DNA from: Paenibacillus zanthoxyli JH29
GTDB taxonomy: Bacteria; Bacillota; Bacilli; Paenibacillales; Paenibacillaceae
Direction of reading: 5' to 3'
NCBI RefSeq assembly: GCF_000520715.1
Contig: NZ_ASSD01000547.1
Coordinates: 1 to 40,871, forward strand
DNA length: 40,871 nucleotides
Part shown: piece by piece, positions 10,333 to 18,318 of the stretch
Position numbering within the stretch: the first letter of the stretch is position 1
How the letters are laid out: every line of letters starts with the position of its first letter
Notes under the pieces: model-generated
What the model was told of the DNA's origin: nothing
What the model saw: only the letters and a program-made list of their open reading frames with translations
Database searches by the model: none
Translations under genes and position numbers: made by a program

Positions 10333-12093
10333 ATGAAATCCATAGTTAGTAAAAAGGATATTAGTTTGTTGAGAAGATGTTTGATTTATCTTTTCCCTTA
10401 TAAATTACGAGTTACTGCTACTTTTTTCTGTATTATCTTTTGTCTGATCCTGCAAATCATCGAGCCTTTATTAATGGGCAAGGTTATAGCACTTCTGTTC
10501 GATAAGGAATTTAAAAAGCTTAGTATAATGCTAGTCTATCTGTTTGTTATAGAACTGTGCGTTTCAATTTTTAATTTTTTCCAATCCTACTTGTTTTCCT
10601 CATTAAGTGAGCATATTATTTATGACTTGAAAAAGGATATGTTTAAAAAGATCATCGAACTTCCTATTGAAATTTATGACCGTATGAAAGTAGGAGAATT
10701 TATATCCCGTCTGCAAGGTGATACTGCAATTGTAGCAGACATCCTTACAAACCAATTTATCAATACGACAATTGACATACTCAGAGTTGTTATCATAAGT
10801 ATTACTATCTTTCAAATCAGTATTCCGCTTTCTTTGGTGATTTTAATAAGTTTTCCAATCACATTTTTTATCTTCACTTTTTCGGGAAAGAAGATTAGAA
10901 AGAAAAGCGATGAACTTGCCAGGTTAAATGATAATTACTTTGCTAATCTTCAACAGTCTATTGTTGGCATTAAGGAAATAAAAAGTTTAGGAATCAAGGA
11001 CAGGAATTTCAATCAATTTCTAAACCTAGCTGTCAAACTACGAGGAAAAAATATCAATATAAACGTTATAAATACGGTGGCGAGATCATTATCACAGATG
11101 ACTTCTTTTCTATCTCAGCTTAGTGTTATGGCAATATCCGGTTTTCTGATTTATAAAGGCCATCTGAAAATTGAATACTTTATTGCGTTTTCGTCTTACT
11201 CTGGCCAACTGACAGGCTCATTGATGAATCTTACACAAACAAGCAGCAATCTCCAGAGGGCACTGACTTCGCTTGAAAGAATATTCAGCCTGTTAGATGA
11301 ATTCGGTTATAAGAGAGAAAAGTTTGGGGATTTAGAAAGGCAGCAAATTGAAGGGGAAATCCATTTTCGTAATGTTTCTTTCGGTTATAATGAAAACTTG
11401 CAAATTCTTGATAATTTAAGTTTTAAAATTGCAAAGAATACTACAACCGCAATAGTAGGAAGCAGTGGCGGGGGGAAATCCACAATTTTCAATTTGCTGC
11501 TGCATTTTTATGAAGCTGATAGAGGAGAAATTCAGATTGATGGAATGGATATAAGCAGTTTCAATGAGAACACAATACGGAAACATATATCCGTAGTACA
11601 TCAAACTCCCTATTTATTCAATGCAACGTTTACGGAAAATATGCTGATTGCAAATGAAACGGCTACAGAAGAAGAAATGATAGCGATTTGTAAAAAAATT
11701 AATATTCATGATTACATAGTAAATCTGCCTGATGGTTATAACACAATGATTGAAGAAAATGGCGTGAATTTATCAGGCGGTCAAAAGCAGCGGATAGCGA
11801 TCGCAAGAGCTATGCTGAAGAAATCAAAGATTATCCTATTTGATGAAGCCACCTCTTCACTGGATAATGAAACCCAGCAATCGGTTAAGGAGCTAATAAA
11901 TTTGATTTCTGATGAACATACAGTTGTAGTTATTGCTCACAGACTTTCAAGCATTATTAACTCCGATCAAATTCTCGTTATTGACGCCGGGAGACTGGTA
12001 GGACAAGGAAATCATAGAACGCTGCTAAATGAGAATTTGACCTATAGAAAATTATATGAAAATGAACTGGAGTGCGCAGAGCTGATCAGTTGA
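10333..12093 (+). CDS. ABC exporter of the peptide cluster (fused membrane and ATPase domains, no C39 peptidase)
   Basis: A 586-residue half-transporter expected to work as a dimer and export the modified peptide. Residues ~1-310 hold six hydrophobic segments of an exporter-type membrane domain; the ATPase follows with Walker A GSSGGGKST (376-384), Q-loop VVHQTPYLF, signature LSGGQKQR (~480), Walker B IILFDEATSSLD (~500) and the switch histidine in VVIAHRLSS. There is no N-terminal cysteine peptidase domain, so leader removal must be done elsewhere, probably by the S8 protease gene at the end of the cluster. The start ATG has AGAGGG 8 bases upstream. It is AT-rich and unlike the core genes. 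Confidence 0.93.
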   Translation: MKSIVSKKDISLLRRCLIYLFPYKLRVTATFFCIIFCLILQIIEPLLMGKVIALLFDKEFKKLSIMLVYLFVIELCVSIFNFFQSYLFSSLSEHIIYDLKKDMFKKIIELPIEIYDRMKVGEFISRLQGDTAIVADILTNQFINTTIDILRVVIISITIFQISIPLSLVILISFPITFFIFTFSGKKIRKKSDELARLNDNYFANLQQSIVGIKEIKSLGIKDRNFNQFLNLAVKLRGKNININVINTVARSLSQMTSFLSQLSVMAISGFLIYKGHLKIEYFIAFSSYSGQLTGSLMNLTQTSSNLQRALTSLERIFSLLDEFGYKREKFGDLERQQIEGEIHFRNVSFGYNENLQILDNLSFKIAKNTTTAIVGSSGGGKSTIFNLLLHFYEADRGEIQIDGMDISSFNENTIRKHISVVHQTPYLFNATFTENMLIANETATEEEMIAICKKINIHDYIVNLPDGYNTMIEENGVNLSGGQKQRIAIARAMLKKSKIILFDEATSSLDNETQQSVKELINLISDEHTVVVIAHRLSSIINSDQILVIDAGRLVGQGNHRTLLNENLTYRKLYENELECAELIS

Positions 12094-12162
12094 TATAACT
12101 TCCATTGTGTATGAATCACTCTGGGAATTATATATTGATTAAATAAGAAGGGAGGCGAAGAA

Positions 12163-12360
12163 ATGAGAAAGCTTAATAAGAAGAACTTCTCGCATATGCA
12201 TACCATTGAGGCTTATGCGGACTGCAGTCTTTCTTGTGCTTGTTATTGCCCTACTTGCAGTTGTTCCGGTTGGGATTGGATTCACTGGAGCGATACTAAA
12301 GTTACATCAAATAGTATTGCTCAAAACTATACTCCTACTGCAACTGCTCAAGTAAGATAG
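12163..12360 (+). CDS. Cys-rich RiPP precursor peptide
   Basis: A 65-residue peptide with GGGAGG 7-8 bases before its ATG. It has a basic start (MRKLNKKNF), then HTIEAYADC, a block of six cysteines at 21, 25, 27, 29, 32 and 34 (spacing C-x3-C-x-C-x-C-x2-C-x-C), an aromatic motif WDWIHW (37-42), and a Ser/Thr/Asn-rich tail to residue 65. The TIEAY leader with a Cys-rich core resembles the CLI_3235 family of clostridial bacteriocin precursors as I remember it. It sits directly before a SPASM radical SAM gene and ends ahead of a strong hairpin. The products of related enzymes carry thioether bonds from Cys; the crosslink here is not known. A weak promoter (TTGTGT at 12105, TTATAT at 12129) may also drive it. 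Confidence 0.82.
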   Translation: MRKLNKKNFSHMHTIEAYADCSLSCACYCPTCSCSGWDWIHWSDTKVTSNSIAQNYTPTATAQVR

Positions 12361-12375
12361 ACCTTAATTAAAATA

Positions 12376-12437
12376 CACTAGGGCTCTAGCCGATATTACT
12401 TTCATTCATCAGAGCCCTGGTGGAATTATTTTTGTTG
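12376..12437 (+). terminator. Hairpin between precursor and maturase (terminator or attenuator)
   Basis: CACTAGGGCTCT (12376-12387) pairs with AGAGCCCTGGTG (12411-12422) over 12 bases with one G-T pair and a 23-base loop. It is followed by the T-rich GGAATTATTTTTGTTG. Its place 16 bases after the precursor stop suggests partial termination or 3'-end protection, giving more precursor than enzyme message. Confidence 0.65.
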
Positions 12438-12475
12438 TAACAAATTGACTATAAAACTGTAGAGGAGACAGTCAA

Positions 12476-13906
12476 TTGCCGATAGATAAGAAACCATTGA
12501 TTAATTCATTCGAAAATATGAATAAATTTTATTTTTTTGATGTGAACAAAAATAAAATTATTAATGTCGACGAGGAAACCTATAAAGCTTTAAATGCTCC
12601 TGAAACGACGGGTTCAAGTGAACTCCCGAGTATAAAAAAGTTGAAGAATCAAGGATATTTGTCAAATAACCGCGTAGAAAAAATCGAGCATATTAATGGA
12701 AGAATGCTTGAAGAGCTTTTAGGCTATAATCTGCGGAAAATAATTCTCCAAGTTACTCAAAACTGCAATTTCAGATGCAATTATTGCGTGTATTCCGGAT
12801 CTTATGTGAATCGAATACATAGTAATAAAAGAATGGATTTTGCTACTGCCCGAAAAGGAATAGACTTCTTGATAGCGCATTCAAAGGATTCCAAAGAGAT
12901 AGATATCGGTTTTTATGGCGGAGAACCGCTGCTGGAAATTGATCTGATTACTCAATGCATGGACTATGCTGTAAAAGCGGCTGAAGGGAAAAATGTTACT
13001 TTTAGCTTAACCACGAACGGTAGCTTGCTTAATGAGGCTAATGTAAAAAGATTGTTAGGATACAAGTTGAGAATAACAGTAAGTTTGGATGGACCGCAGG
13101 AAGTTCATGATAAGAATCGCACCTTTGCTTCCAATGGATGCGGGACCTTCAATGCTGTATATAATAATATCCGAAGAATTGTTGAAAAATACCCTGAAAT
13201 CAAAAGAAATCTCTCTTTTTCTATGGTTATTGATCCGACGGCCCAATTCAATTGTTTGGATGAATTTATTGCAGGTGAAGAAGAATTTTTTAATGAGTCG
13301 GCTGTGATGGGAAGCTTTATATCCAATGTTTATCGAGATGACCAGCTTCAGTTTAGCGAGAACTTTGTAGGAGAATGGGAATATAGTAAATTCAGATTTC
13401 TGTTGTTTGTATTGGGGAAAATTTCAGTAGCTAACAATTCACAACTGATCAGAGCAGCTTATCGGGAACATTTCGAATATATCAGCAAATCACACAGAGA
13501 AATTACTCCGTTAGCGAAACAGGACCATCACTCAGGACCTTGCGTACCGGGTCAAATTCGATTATTTATGAGTACGGATGCCAACTTTTATCCTTGCGAA
13601 AGGGTAAGTGAAACATCGGATATTATGAAAATAGGCAATATTGAAGATGGTTTTTATTTTGACAAAATAGAGGAACTATTAAATGTAGGAAAGCTTACAG
13701 AAGAGAACTGCAAGGAGTGCTTCGCATTCCGTAATTGCAGAATATGTGCCTCTTTGTCAGATGATGGAAATCAATTGAGCAAAGAAACCAAATTAAAAGC
13801 CTGCCAAGATGTCCGCTTTAATGTTGACGAAATGCTAAAAGATGTATGTACCTTAAAAGAATGCGGATTTAAAAAAGAAATGATTCAGATGACAACGGGA
13901 TTCTAA
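12476..13906 (+). CDS. SPASM-domain radical SAM peptide maturase (CcpM-like)
   Basis: A 476-residue enzyme starting at TTG 12476, with GAGGAG 8 bases upstream. The first ~80 residues look like a peptide-binding domain. The radical SAM cluster motif CNFRCNYC (C97, C101, C104) binds the SAM-cleaving 4Fe-4S cluster, followed by the GGEP-type motif GFYGGEPLLE and LTTNGSLL. The C-terminal SPASM region starts at C356 (CVPGQIRLF) and continues with YPCERVSE, NCKECFAFRNCRICASL and LKACQDVR, enough cysteines for two auxiliary clusters. Such enzymes make Cys-to-backbone or side-chain thioether links in ribosomal peptides. Position directly after the Cys-rich precursor gives the substrate. It most resembles the maturase named CcpM in the clostridial CLI_3235 system. 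Confidence 0.92.
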   Translation: MPIDKKPLINSFENMNKFYFFDVNKNKIINVDEETYKALNAPETTGSSELPSIKKLKNQGYLSNNRVEKIEHINGRMLEELLGYNLRKIILQVTQNCNFRCNYCVYSGSYVNRIHSNKRMDFATARKGIDFLIAHSKDSKEIDIGFYGGEPLLEIDLITQCMDYAVKAAEGKNVTFSLTTNGSLLNEANVKRLLGYKLRITVSLDGPQEVHDKNRTFASNGCGTFNAVYNNIRRIVEKYPEIKRNLSFSMVIDPTAQFNCLDEFIAGEEEFFNESAVMGSFISNVYRDDQLQFSENFVGEWEYSKFRFLLFVLGKISVANNSQLIRAAYREHFEYISKSHREITPLAKQDHHSGPCVPGQIRLFMSTDANFYPCERVSETSDIMKIGNIEDGFYFDKIEELLNVGKLTEENCKECFAFRNCRICASLSDDGNQLSKETKLKACQDVRFNVDEMLKDVCTLKECGFKKEMIQMTTGF

Positions 13907-13922
13907 TATGGAGGGAATATCT

Positions 13923-15062
13923 TTGAATAAAGAAAGTGTATTAATCTATCCGTATGACTCGCAGTTTACTCCCTTGTTAAGACACAAAGGCTTCGTTGAC
14001 AACTATGACAAAATTCAGCTCTCCTCTTTGCCCGGTTGGGGATTATGCGGCAAAGATGCCAGTTATGCAGATGGAGGAGAGTTCATAGGCCTAACTGTGA
14101 GTCAAGAATTTGATGAAATATTGAGTGAAGCAGATACGGTTATTTTTGCCGAAGCAGACAATCCATATCATTTGGAAAAGATGATCTATCCCAAAATATT
14201 CAGTGCTATTGAAGCCGGGAAAAATATTGTTACTCTTATACAAGTAGATGAGAAAGCAGATGAAATAAAAAAGAAATGTGAAAGAAAAGGTGTCCGTTTT
14301 ACCAATTATAGGGAAAACAGTCTGGACCATACTGATTTTTTAGATCAAATGAAATCGGAATTTAAAAAAGAAATCGTCGATTCTCGTATTCCCATTCTCG
14401 CAGTCATTGGTTTAGCGGAACACACTAATAAGTTTCAGCTGCAGTTGGATCTAAAGGCAACTATCGAAAATATGGGCTATAAGGTTAGTATGGTTGGTTC
14501 AAGAGCGTATTGCGAATTGTTGGGATTCCACTCATTTCCGGCTTTTATGAAAGAAGTAATCAGTGAGTCGGATAAAATTTTATGCTATAACAGGTACATC
14601 AAAAGAATTGAATTAACGGAGAAGCCCGACTTAATTATCGTGGCCGTGCCTGGCGGCTTTATGCGGTATAACAACAAAATCATCAATGATTTCGGAATTA
14701 CGGCATACGAAATTTTTCAGGCAATTGTTCCGGATGCGGTAGTGCTAAGTCTATTTCATGAGAAATATACAGTGGATTATTTGGATGGAATTATTAAGTC
14801 CGTGAAATATAAATTGGGATTGGAAATCGATGCGTTCAATATTTCTAATCGGCAAATTGATTGGGTGGAAATGACGAATTCCCAACCCGATGTCATTAGC
14901 ACTTTAACGCTTAATCCGGAGTTTATGAAGAAGAGCATAGAAGAATGCAAAGCTTTGTCCCAGATTCCTGTATTTAACATTCTGGAAAAGGGGGATGCCG
15001 AGAGAATTACCAACTTAATTATTGATAAATTATCGGAAATTGAGATGGCAGTTAACTTCTAA
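13923..15062 (+). CDS. Peptide maturation system protein, TIGR04066-like
   Basis: I chose TTG 13923 because GGAGGG (13910-13915) precedes it by 7 bases; an ATG at 13908 has no ribosome site. The 379-residue product starts with NKESVLIYPYDSQFTPLLRH, the opening of the TIGR04066 family found beside CcpM-type maturases. Residues ~1-145 form one domain (WGLCGKDASYADGG). From ~155 comes an alpha/beta domain with IPILAVIGLAEHTNKFQLQL, then ELLGFHSFP and PDLIIVAVPGG, like an NTPase fold whose Walker A lacks the GKS/T end. The biochemical role is unknown. It follows the maturase gene with no gap, so the two are translated from one message. Confidence 0.78.
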   Translation: MNKESVLIYPYDSQFTPLLRHKGFVDNYDKIQLSSLPGWGLCGKDASYADGGEFIGLTVSQEFDEILSEADTVIFAEADNPYHLEKMIYPKIFSAIEAGKNIVTLIQVDEKADEIKKKCERKGVRFTNYRENSLDHTDFLDQMKSEFKKEIVDSRIPILAVIGLAEHTNKFQLQLDLKATIENMGYKVSMVGSRAYCELLGFHSFPAFMKEVISESDKILCYNRYIKRIELTEKPDLIIVAVPGGFMRYNNKIINDFGITAYEIFQAIVPDAVVLSLFHEKYTVDYLDGIIKSVKYKLGLEIDAFNISNRQIDWVEMTNSQPDVISTLTLNPEFMKKSIEECKALSQIPVFNILEKGDAERITNLIIDKLSEIEMAVNF

Positions 15063-15111
15063 AAATTATGGTTGTTCTCAATTATAGCGAGTAGTTGGAG
15101 GAGAAATGGAT

Positions 15112-15399
15112 ATGGGAATTCTAAATCAGGAAATCAGTGTTGAGGAGATCGCGCAGATACTGGATGAGATATTAAAGAACACATTGCTAATTAATACCGA
15201 TTTATGGGGGCAAGACAAATACAATCAGAACTTTCTTGAACCGAGGGCGCAAATGAGAGCAAGGCATCTGCTGAAATTGTATTTTGAAATCGAAGAGTGT
15301 TTTGGGATTTCGATTCAGGAAAAGGACATTGTCTCAGGTGCATTTAACTCTATAAATAATATTTCTGTCATCCTTTATAGTGAAATGAAAAATGCCTGA
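15112..15399 (+). CDS. Acyl-carrier-like protein of the peptide maturation system, without a serine site
   Basis: A 95-residue protein; ATG 15112 is preceded by GGAGGAG (15097-15103) 8 bases away, better than the in-frame ATG at 15106. The region ARHLLKLYFEIEECFGISIQEKDIVSGAF matches helices II-III of acyl carrier proteins (ELVMALEEEFGIEIPDEDA in ordinary ACP). The DSL motif that carries phosphopantetheine should fall just before it, but the sequence there is FLEPRAQMRARHLL with no serine. This fits the 'acyl carrier-related' family known beside CcpM-type systems. It may be a structural or docking protein. Its end overlaps the protease gene by 8 bases. Confidence 0.75.
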   Translation: MGILNQEISVEEIAQILDEILKNTLLINTDLWGQDKYNQNFLEPRAQMRARHLLKLYFEIEECFGISIQEKDIVSGAFNSINNISVILYSEMKNA

Positions 15400-16765
15400 C
15401 GAAATCGATATTTGTATTATTGATGATGGAATTAATGAAGACATTTTTAATATCGGTGCCTTAAAATATAATAAAGAAATAACCGAAAATTTGCTCATAA
15501 CAACTAACAGGAAACATTATGACCAACATTTATTGAGTCATGGGACGGTATGCGCAGGAATTATAAAAAAGAATGCGCCTGCGGCAAAACTCTCAAGTGT
15601 TAAAATATTACAGAAGAGGGAAAAGATTGATGGTTCGGTACATCAGTTAATCAAGGCTTTATACTGGTGTGCCGAGAATAATATCAGAATAGTTAATCTC
15701 AGCCTGGGTACTACGTATTTTAGGGATTTTGCAGATGTTACATATTGCATAAATGAAGTTACGGAACGTGGCCTGATCGTTATAGCTGCGTGTAATAATA
15801 ATAAGCTTTTCACCCTGCCTGCCTGCTTAACCAATGTAATCGGGGTGAAAAGCTCTGAAGCCCTTATGCCCAACCAGTATATATTTAATCCTTATCCAGC
15901 AGACGGAATAGAGGTAATTACAAGCGGTAGACAAACAATTCCCAGAATAAATGGGGAGAACTTTGAAACAAGGAATTCGAACAGTTTTGCAGCATCCTTT
16001 ATAACGAGCATGGTTTACCAGATACTCAGAAGGAAGCCTAATTTAGGTGTAGAGGGAATAAAAAAGGAATTATATGACTATTCGGAAGGGGATAATAAAG
16101 AGGACTACAACCCGTATTTAACTATAAGTACAGATTGGATAAAACAAAATACTGTGCTTGATATAACAAATTTAAGCCAAAGAGGAAATCATATTGGAAC
16201 GATTTTAACAAACGCTAGCACACTGAATTTAAATTCAATATCATTTGTCGAAGGTGATAATTTGATTGACGGACAAGAGAGGCTGAAAATTTGGAATAGT
16301 GCATTTTATGAAGAGTGTATAAATGCTTGGTTAGACCAACAGGAAACTGAAATTGAATTGCCCATACCTGTATTATCAATCAACGGTTTGCCCGGAACAA
16401 ATATTTTGTTAAGGCTGAATGAATTGTTTCATAAGGACGGGTATTATTCTAAATTGATTTCTGATAACTCAAAATATGCAATACACAACTTCGAATATTT
16501 ACCCAATGGTGTAAATTATGTTGATTTTTTTCTTTTCGTCTACAAAAAATACAATTGCGACTTAATTATTTTTAGTAGTGAAAAGCCTTCGGAATGTTAT
16601 TCTCTAAATAGGCAACTGTTTGATATTGTTGTTAGATTTACATATCCAACCAAATCCGATAGTCTACAAGTTGATTATAGAGCTGTAGCCATTATAAATG
16701 GGAAATCATTAAAGGGGAAGATAGAGAGGATCTATAAGTATATTAGAAAAGTGTTGACAAGTTAA
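15392..16765 (+). CDS. Subtilisin-like (S8) protease of the peptide cluster with an extra C-terminal domain
   Basis: A 457-residue protein with a complete serine protease triad: Asp11 in CIIDDGI, His50 in LSHGTVCAG and Ser198 in NSFAASF, with the oxyanion region IVIAACNNN between. There is no signal peptide or prosequence, so it is probably cytoplasmic and is the best candidate for leader cleavage, since the exporter has no peptidase domain. After residue ~250 comes a domain not typical of subtilases; residues ~324-430 (PIPVLSINGLPGTN, then CDLIIFSSEKP) resemble the second domain of the TIGR04066-like protein two genes upstream. It overlaps the ACP-like gene by 8 bases and closes the operon. 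Confidence 0.88.
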   Translation: MPDEIDICIIDDGINEDIFNIGALKYNKEITENLLITTNRKHYDQHLLSHGTVCAGIIKKNAPAAKLSSVKILQKREKIDGSVHQLIKALYWCAENNIRIVNLSLGTTYFRDFADVTYCINEVTERGLIVIAACNNNKLFTLPACLTNVIGVKSSEALMPNQYIFNPYPADGIEVITSGRQTIPRINGENFETRNSNSFAASFITSMVYQILRRKPNLGVEGIKKELYDYSEGDNKEDYNPYLTISTDWIKQNTVLDITNLSQRGNHIGTILTNASTLNLNSISFVEGDNLIDGQERLKIWNSAFYEECINAWLDQQETEIELPIPVLSINGLPGTNILLRLNELFHKDGYYSKLISDNSKYAIHNFEYLPNGVNYVDFFLFVYKKYNCDLIIFSSEKPSECYSLNRQLFDIVVRFTYPTKSDSLQVDYRAVAIINGKSLKGKIERIYKYIRKVLTS

Positions 16766-16771
16766 TTCAAG

Positions 16772-16816
16772 CAATCTGAGTTGCGTATTATTAAAGACTC
16801 GGGTTGTTTTGTTTAA
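16772..16816 (+). terminator. Terminator closing the peptide cluster
   Basis: CAATCTGAGT (16772-16781) pairs with ACTCGGGTTG (16797-16806) over 10 bases with two G-T pairs, followed by TTTTGTTT. It lies 7 bases after the protease stop codon and bounds the transcription unit started at 10243. Confidence 0.72.
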
Positions 16817-16920
16817 CTTGAAGACTTACATGGTTGTAGAAAAGGTTGCACATATGAACTTTACATTCCGCTCCCCAAGAATATAGAAGGAATTGGATAG
16901 AAACATTTGGTTTTTAAAAT

Positions 16921-17880
16921 GGGGCTGTCCCAAAAGCTCCACTAAATTGAAGTGAAGTGCTCAAATTAAAGCCGAAATGAGCAAACGGGACGAAGCGGAA
17001 GGTTTTCCTGCATTGCGCCTTTCTTTTGTAAGTAGTGGGCAAGACAAAGCCATCCGACCTCCAGGCTAACTTTGCTCAAGCCCTGAAGCAGAAACCTCTG
17101 AAATCCCCGGTCGTTCTTCATTTGGCTGAATACGCTCTCCGGCTGGGTCATGCGACAGACGGACAAGGCGTATCCTTTCTCGCTTTGCAGCCGCTCTCGC
17201 ATTTCGTTCTTCTGCGCCTATTGTCAGCCTCACCACAATCTCCCGGTCTCCTTGGGCTTTGGTGCAAGCTGCCTTGAGCGGGCAGTCCGCACAGCCCTCG
17301 CTTCGGTAATGGTGCGTTCGAATCTCATAGCCTCTCTCGGTGAGCGTGCGGCTCTCGTACTGGAAGGTAAGCTTCTGCCCGGCCGGCGCACGTCCAGTAT
17401 TCTTCTTCGTTGTAGTCCCAGTTGCCCACCTTGCTAATGTCTTGCTTCCATGCCCAGCTCTTTTCCTTATGGTATGTCCTGTCTTGGACGATTCCCGGGA
17501 TTTGCTTCTCTTTCAGGTAGACGTAGTTCTCCTCGTTTCCATAAGCGGCGTCCGCAATGATCGTCTTCGGCACCTTGCCTTCTCCAGGTGAGGCTTCAGG
17601 ATCTCGTGTTCGTGGGCCGCTGATGCACACTGGAGCCCAGCAACAAACTGATCCTCCGTCCCGATCTGCACATTGTATCCGGTTTCAACTGGCCGTTTCG
17701 CATATAATCTTCTTTCATCCGCATGAACATCGCATCCGGACCGGTTTTGCTGTAGCTGTTCCGCTCGTCAAGGAGCATCTGTTGGTACTCGTACTTCAGC
17801 AGGCGGGGTAGAGGATTATGGAACTCTGAGCAGGCGAAGAAGGGTTCGGCTTCTTGGGAATGCACCACCGAAAGAGTCGT
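16921..17880 (-). mobile_element. IS1182-family element remnant
   Basis: GGGGCTGTCCCAAAAG at 16921 is a typical IS1182-family terminal repeat. On the minus strand the C-terminal two thirds of a transposase follows in several frames. Blocks seen are SYSKTGPDAMFMRMKEDYMRNGQLKP, written here in part as one motif, then PKTIIADAAYGNEENY with the second catalytic Asp, WTCAGR, YRSEGCADCPLKAACTKAQGD, and QPESVFSQMKNDRGFQRFLL with the catalytic Glu. At least three frameshifts are present, and no N-terminus or second end is found beyond about 17880. Confidence 0.8.
16965..17868 (-). pseudogene. IS1182-family DDE transposase, 5'-truncated and frameshifted
   Basis: The largest intact pieces on the minus strand are at 17596-17868 (KYEYQQMLLDERNSYSKTG), 17325-17630 (VPKTIIADAAYGNEENYVYL) and 16965-17202 (the Glu-containing QPESVFSQMKNDRGF helix to the C-terminus). 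Frame changes lie near 17630, 17370 and 17200. The first third of the protein, including the first catalytic Asp, is missing. It lies just beyond the terminator of the peptide cluster, opposite in direction to it. Confidence 0.78.
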
Positions 17881-18010
17881 GCGAAAACCTCAAAAGGAGG
17901 ACTATACCACACGCAGCAGCGGCTGACGAAGTAAGCGGAGGCGAGTATTCGGGAAGTGGTGAAGGAAGACTACCCCGACAACGATGCGAGGAATGTCCTT
18001 TCAAGAACAG
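17881..18010. other. Unassigned sequence between two mobile-element relics
   Basis: I see no convincing gene here. The stretch joins the truncated IS1182 transposase to the group II intron relic and may contain scrambled parts of either. Confidence 0.4.
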
Positions 18011-18200
18011 GTACAGTTGCTGAATCTGAAAATTTAAGGCTGGCGGAATTATTACTTTACGGCGTACAGCCAGAATAGAATGGCCAAGTTGGACTGGCAT
18101 ATCCTTCAGCGACTGCGCGGTGGTATGCTAAGAAACGGCAACACCAATGATGGATAAGTTCATGGAAAAAAGTCACGGGTGTCGCCAGAATGTATGAACT
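18010..18200 (+). pseudogene. Group II intron reverse transcriptase, C-terminal relic
   Basis: The plus strand reads FQEQVQLLNLK, then after a small shift GWRNYYFTAYSQNRMAKLDW and HILQRLR, then WYAKKRQHQ in another frame. GWxNYY followed by KLDW and a basic helix is the maturase (X/thumb) end of group II intron reverse transcriptases. It is of a different lineage from the copy at 5136-6310 and lies on the opposite strand. The polymerase part is missing. Confidence 0.65.
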
Positions 18201-18245
18201 CAAAACGCTATTGTAATCTGTATGCCCATGGTAGAAGAACATTGG

Positions 18246-18318
18246 AAAGTCCTATGAGGGAAAACCTCATATACGGTTTGATAAGGAGGGGCTGGTTATG
18301 AATCCAGCCCTATACTCT
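18246..18318 (+). ncRNA. Group II intron domains V and VI (second relic)
   Basis: Domain V: the CCTATGAGG arm, a GAAAA-type loop, and CCTCATATACGG form the catalytic hairpin, with AGTCCTAT in place of the usual AGCCGTAT. Domain VI: GGGGCTGGTTATGAATCCAGCCC forms the branch-site hairpin, followed by TATACTCTA at the probable intron 3' end. This marks the right boundary of the inserted block; the PAP2-family gene begins its stop codon 56 bases later. Confidence 0.75.

Noticed and set aside
12163-12360. Possibility that the 65-residue frame is a chance ORF
   Set aside because: It has a GGGAGG ribosome site, a six-Cys block, a leader like that of known precursors, and lies directly before the maturase gene.
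18057-18242. Minus-strand frame over the right group II intron relic
   Set aside because: The plus strand carries maturase residues and domain V; the minus frame has no similarity to anything I know.
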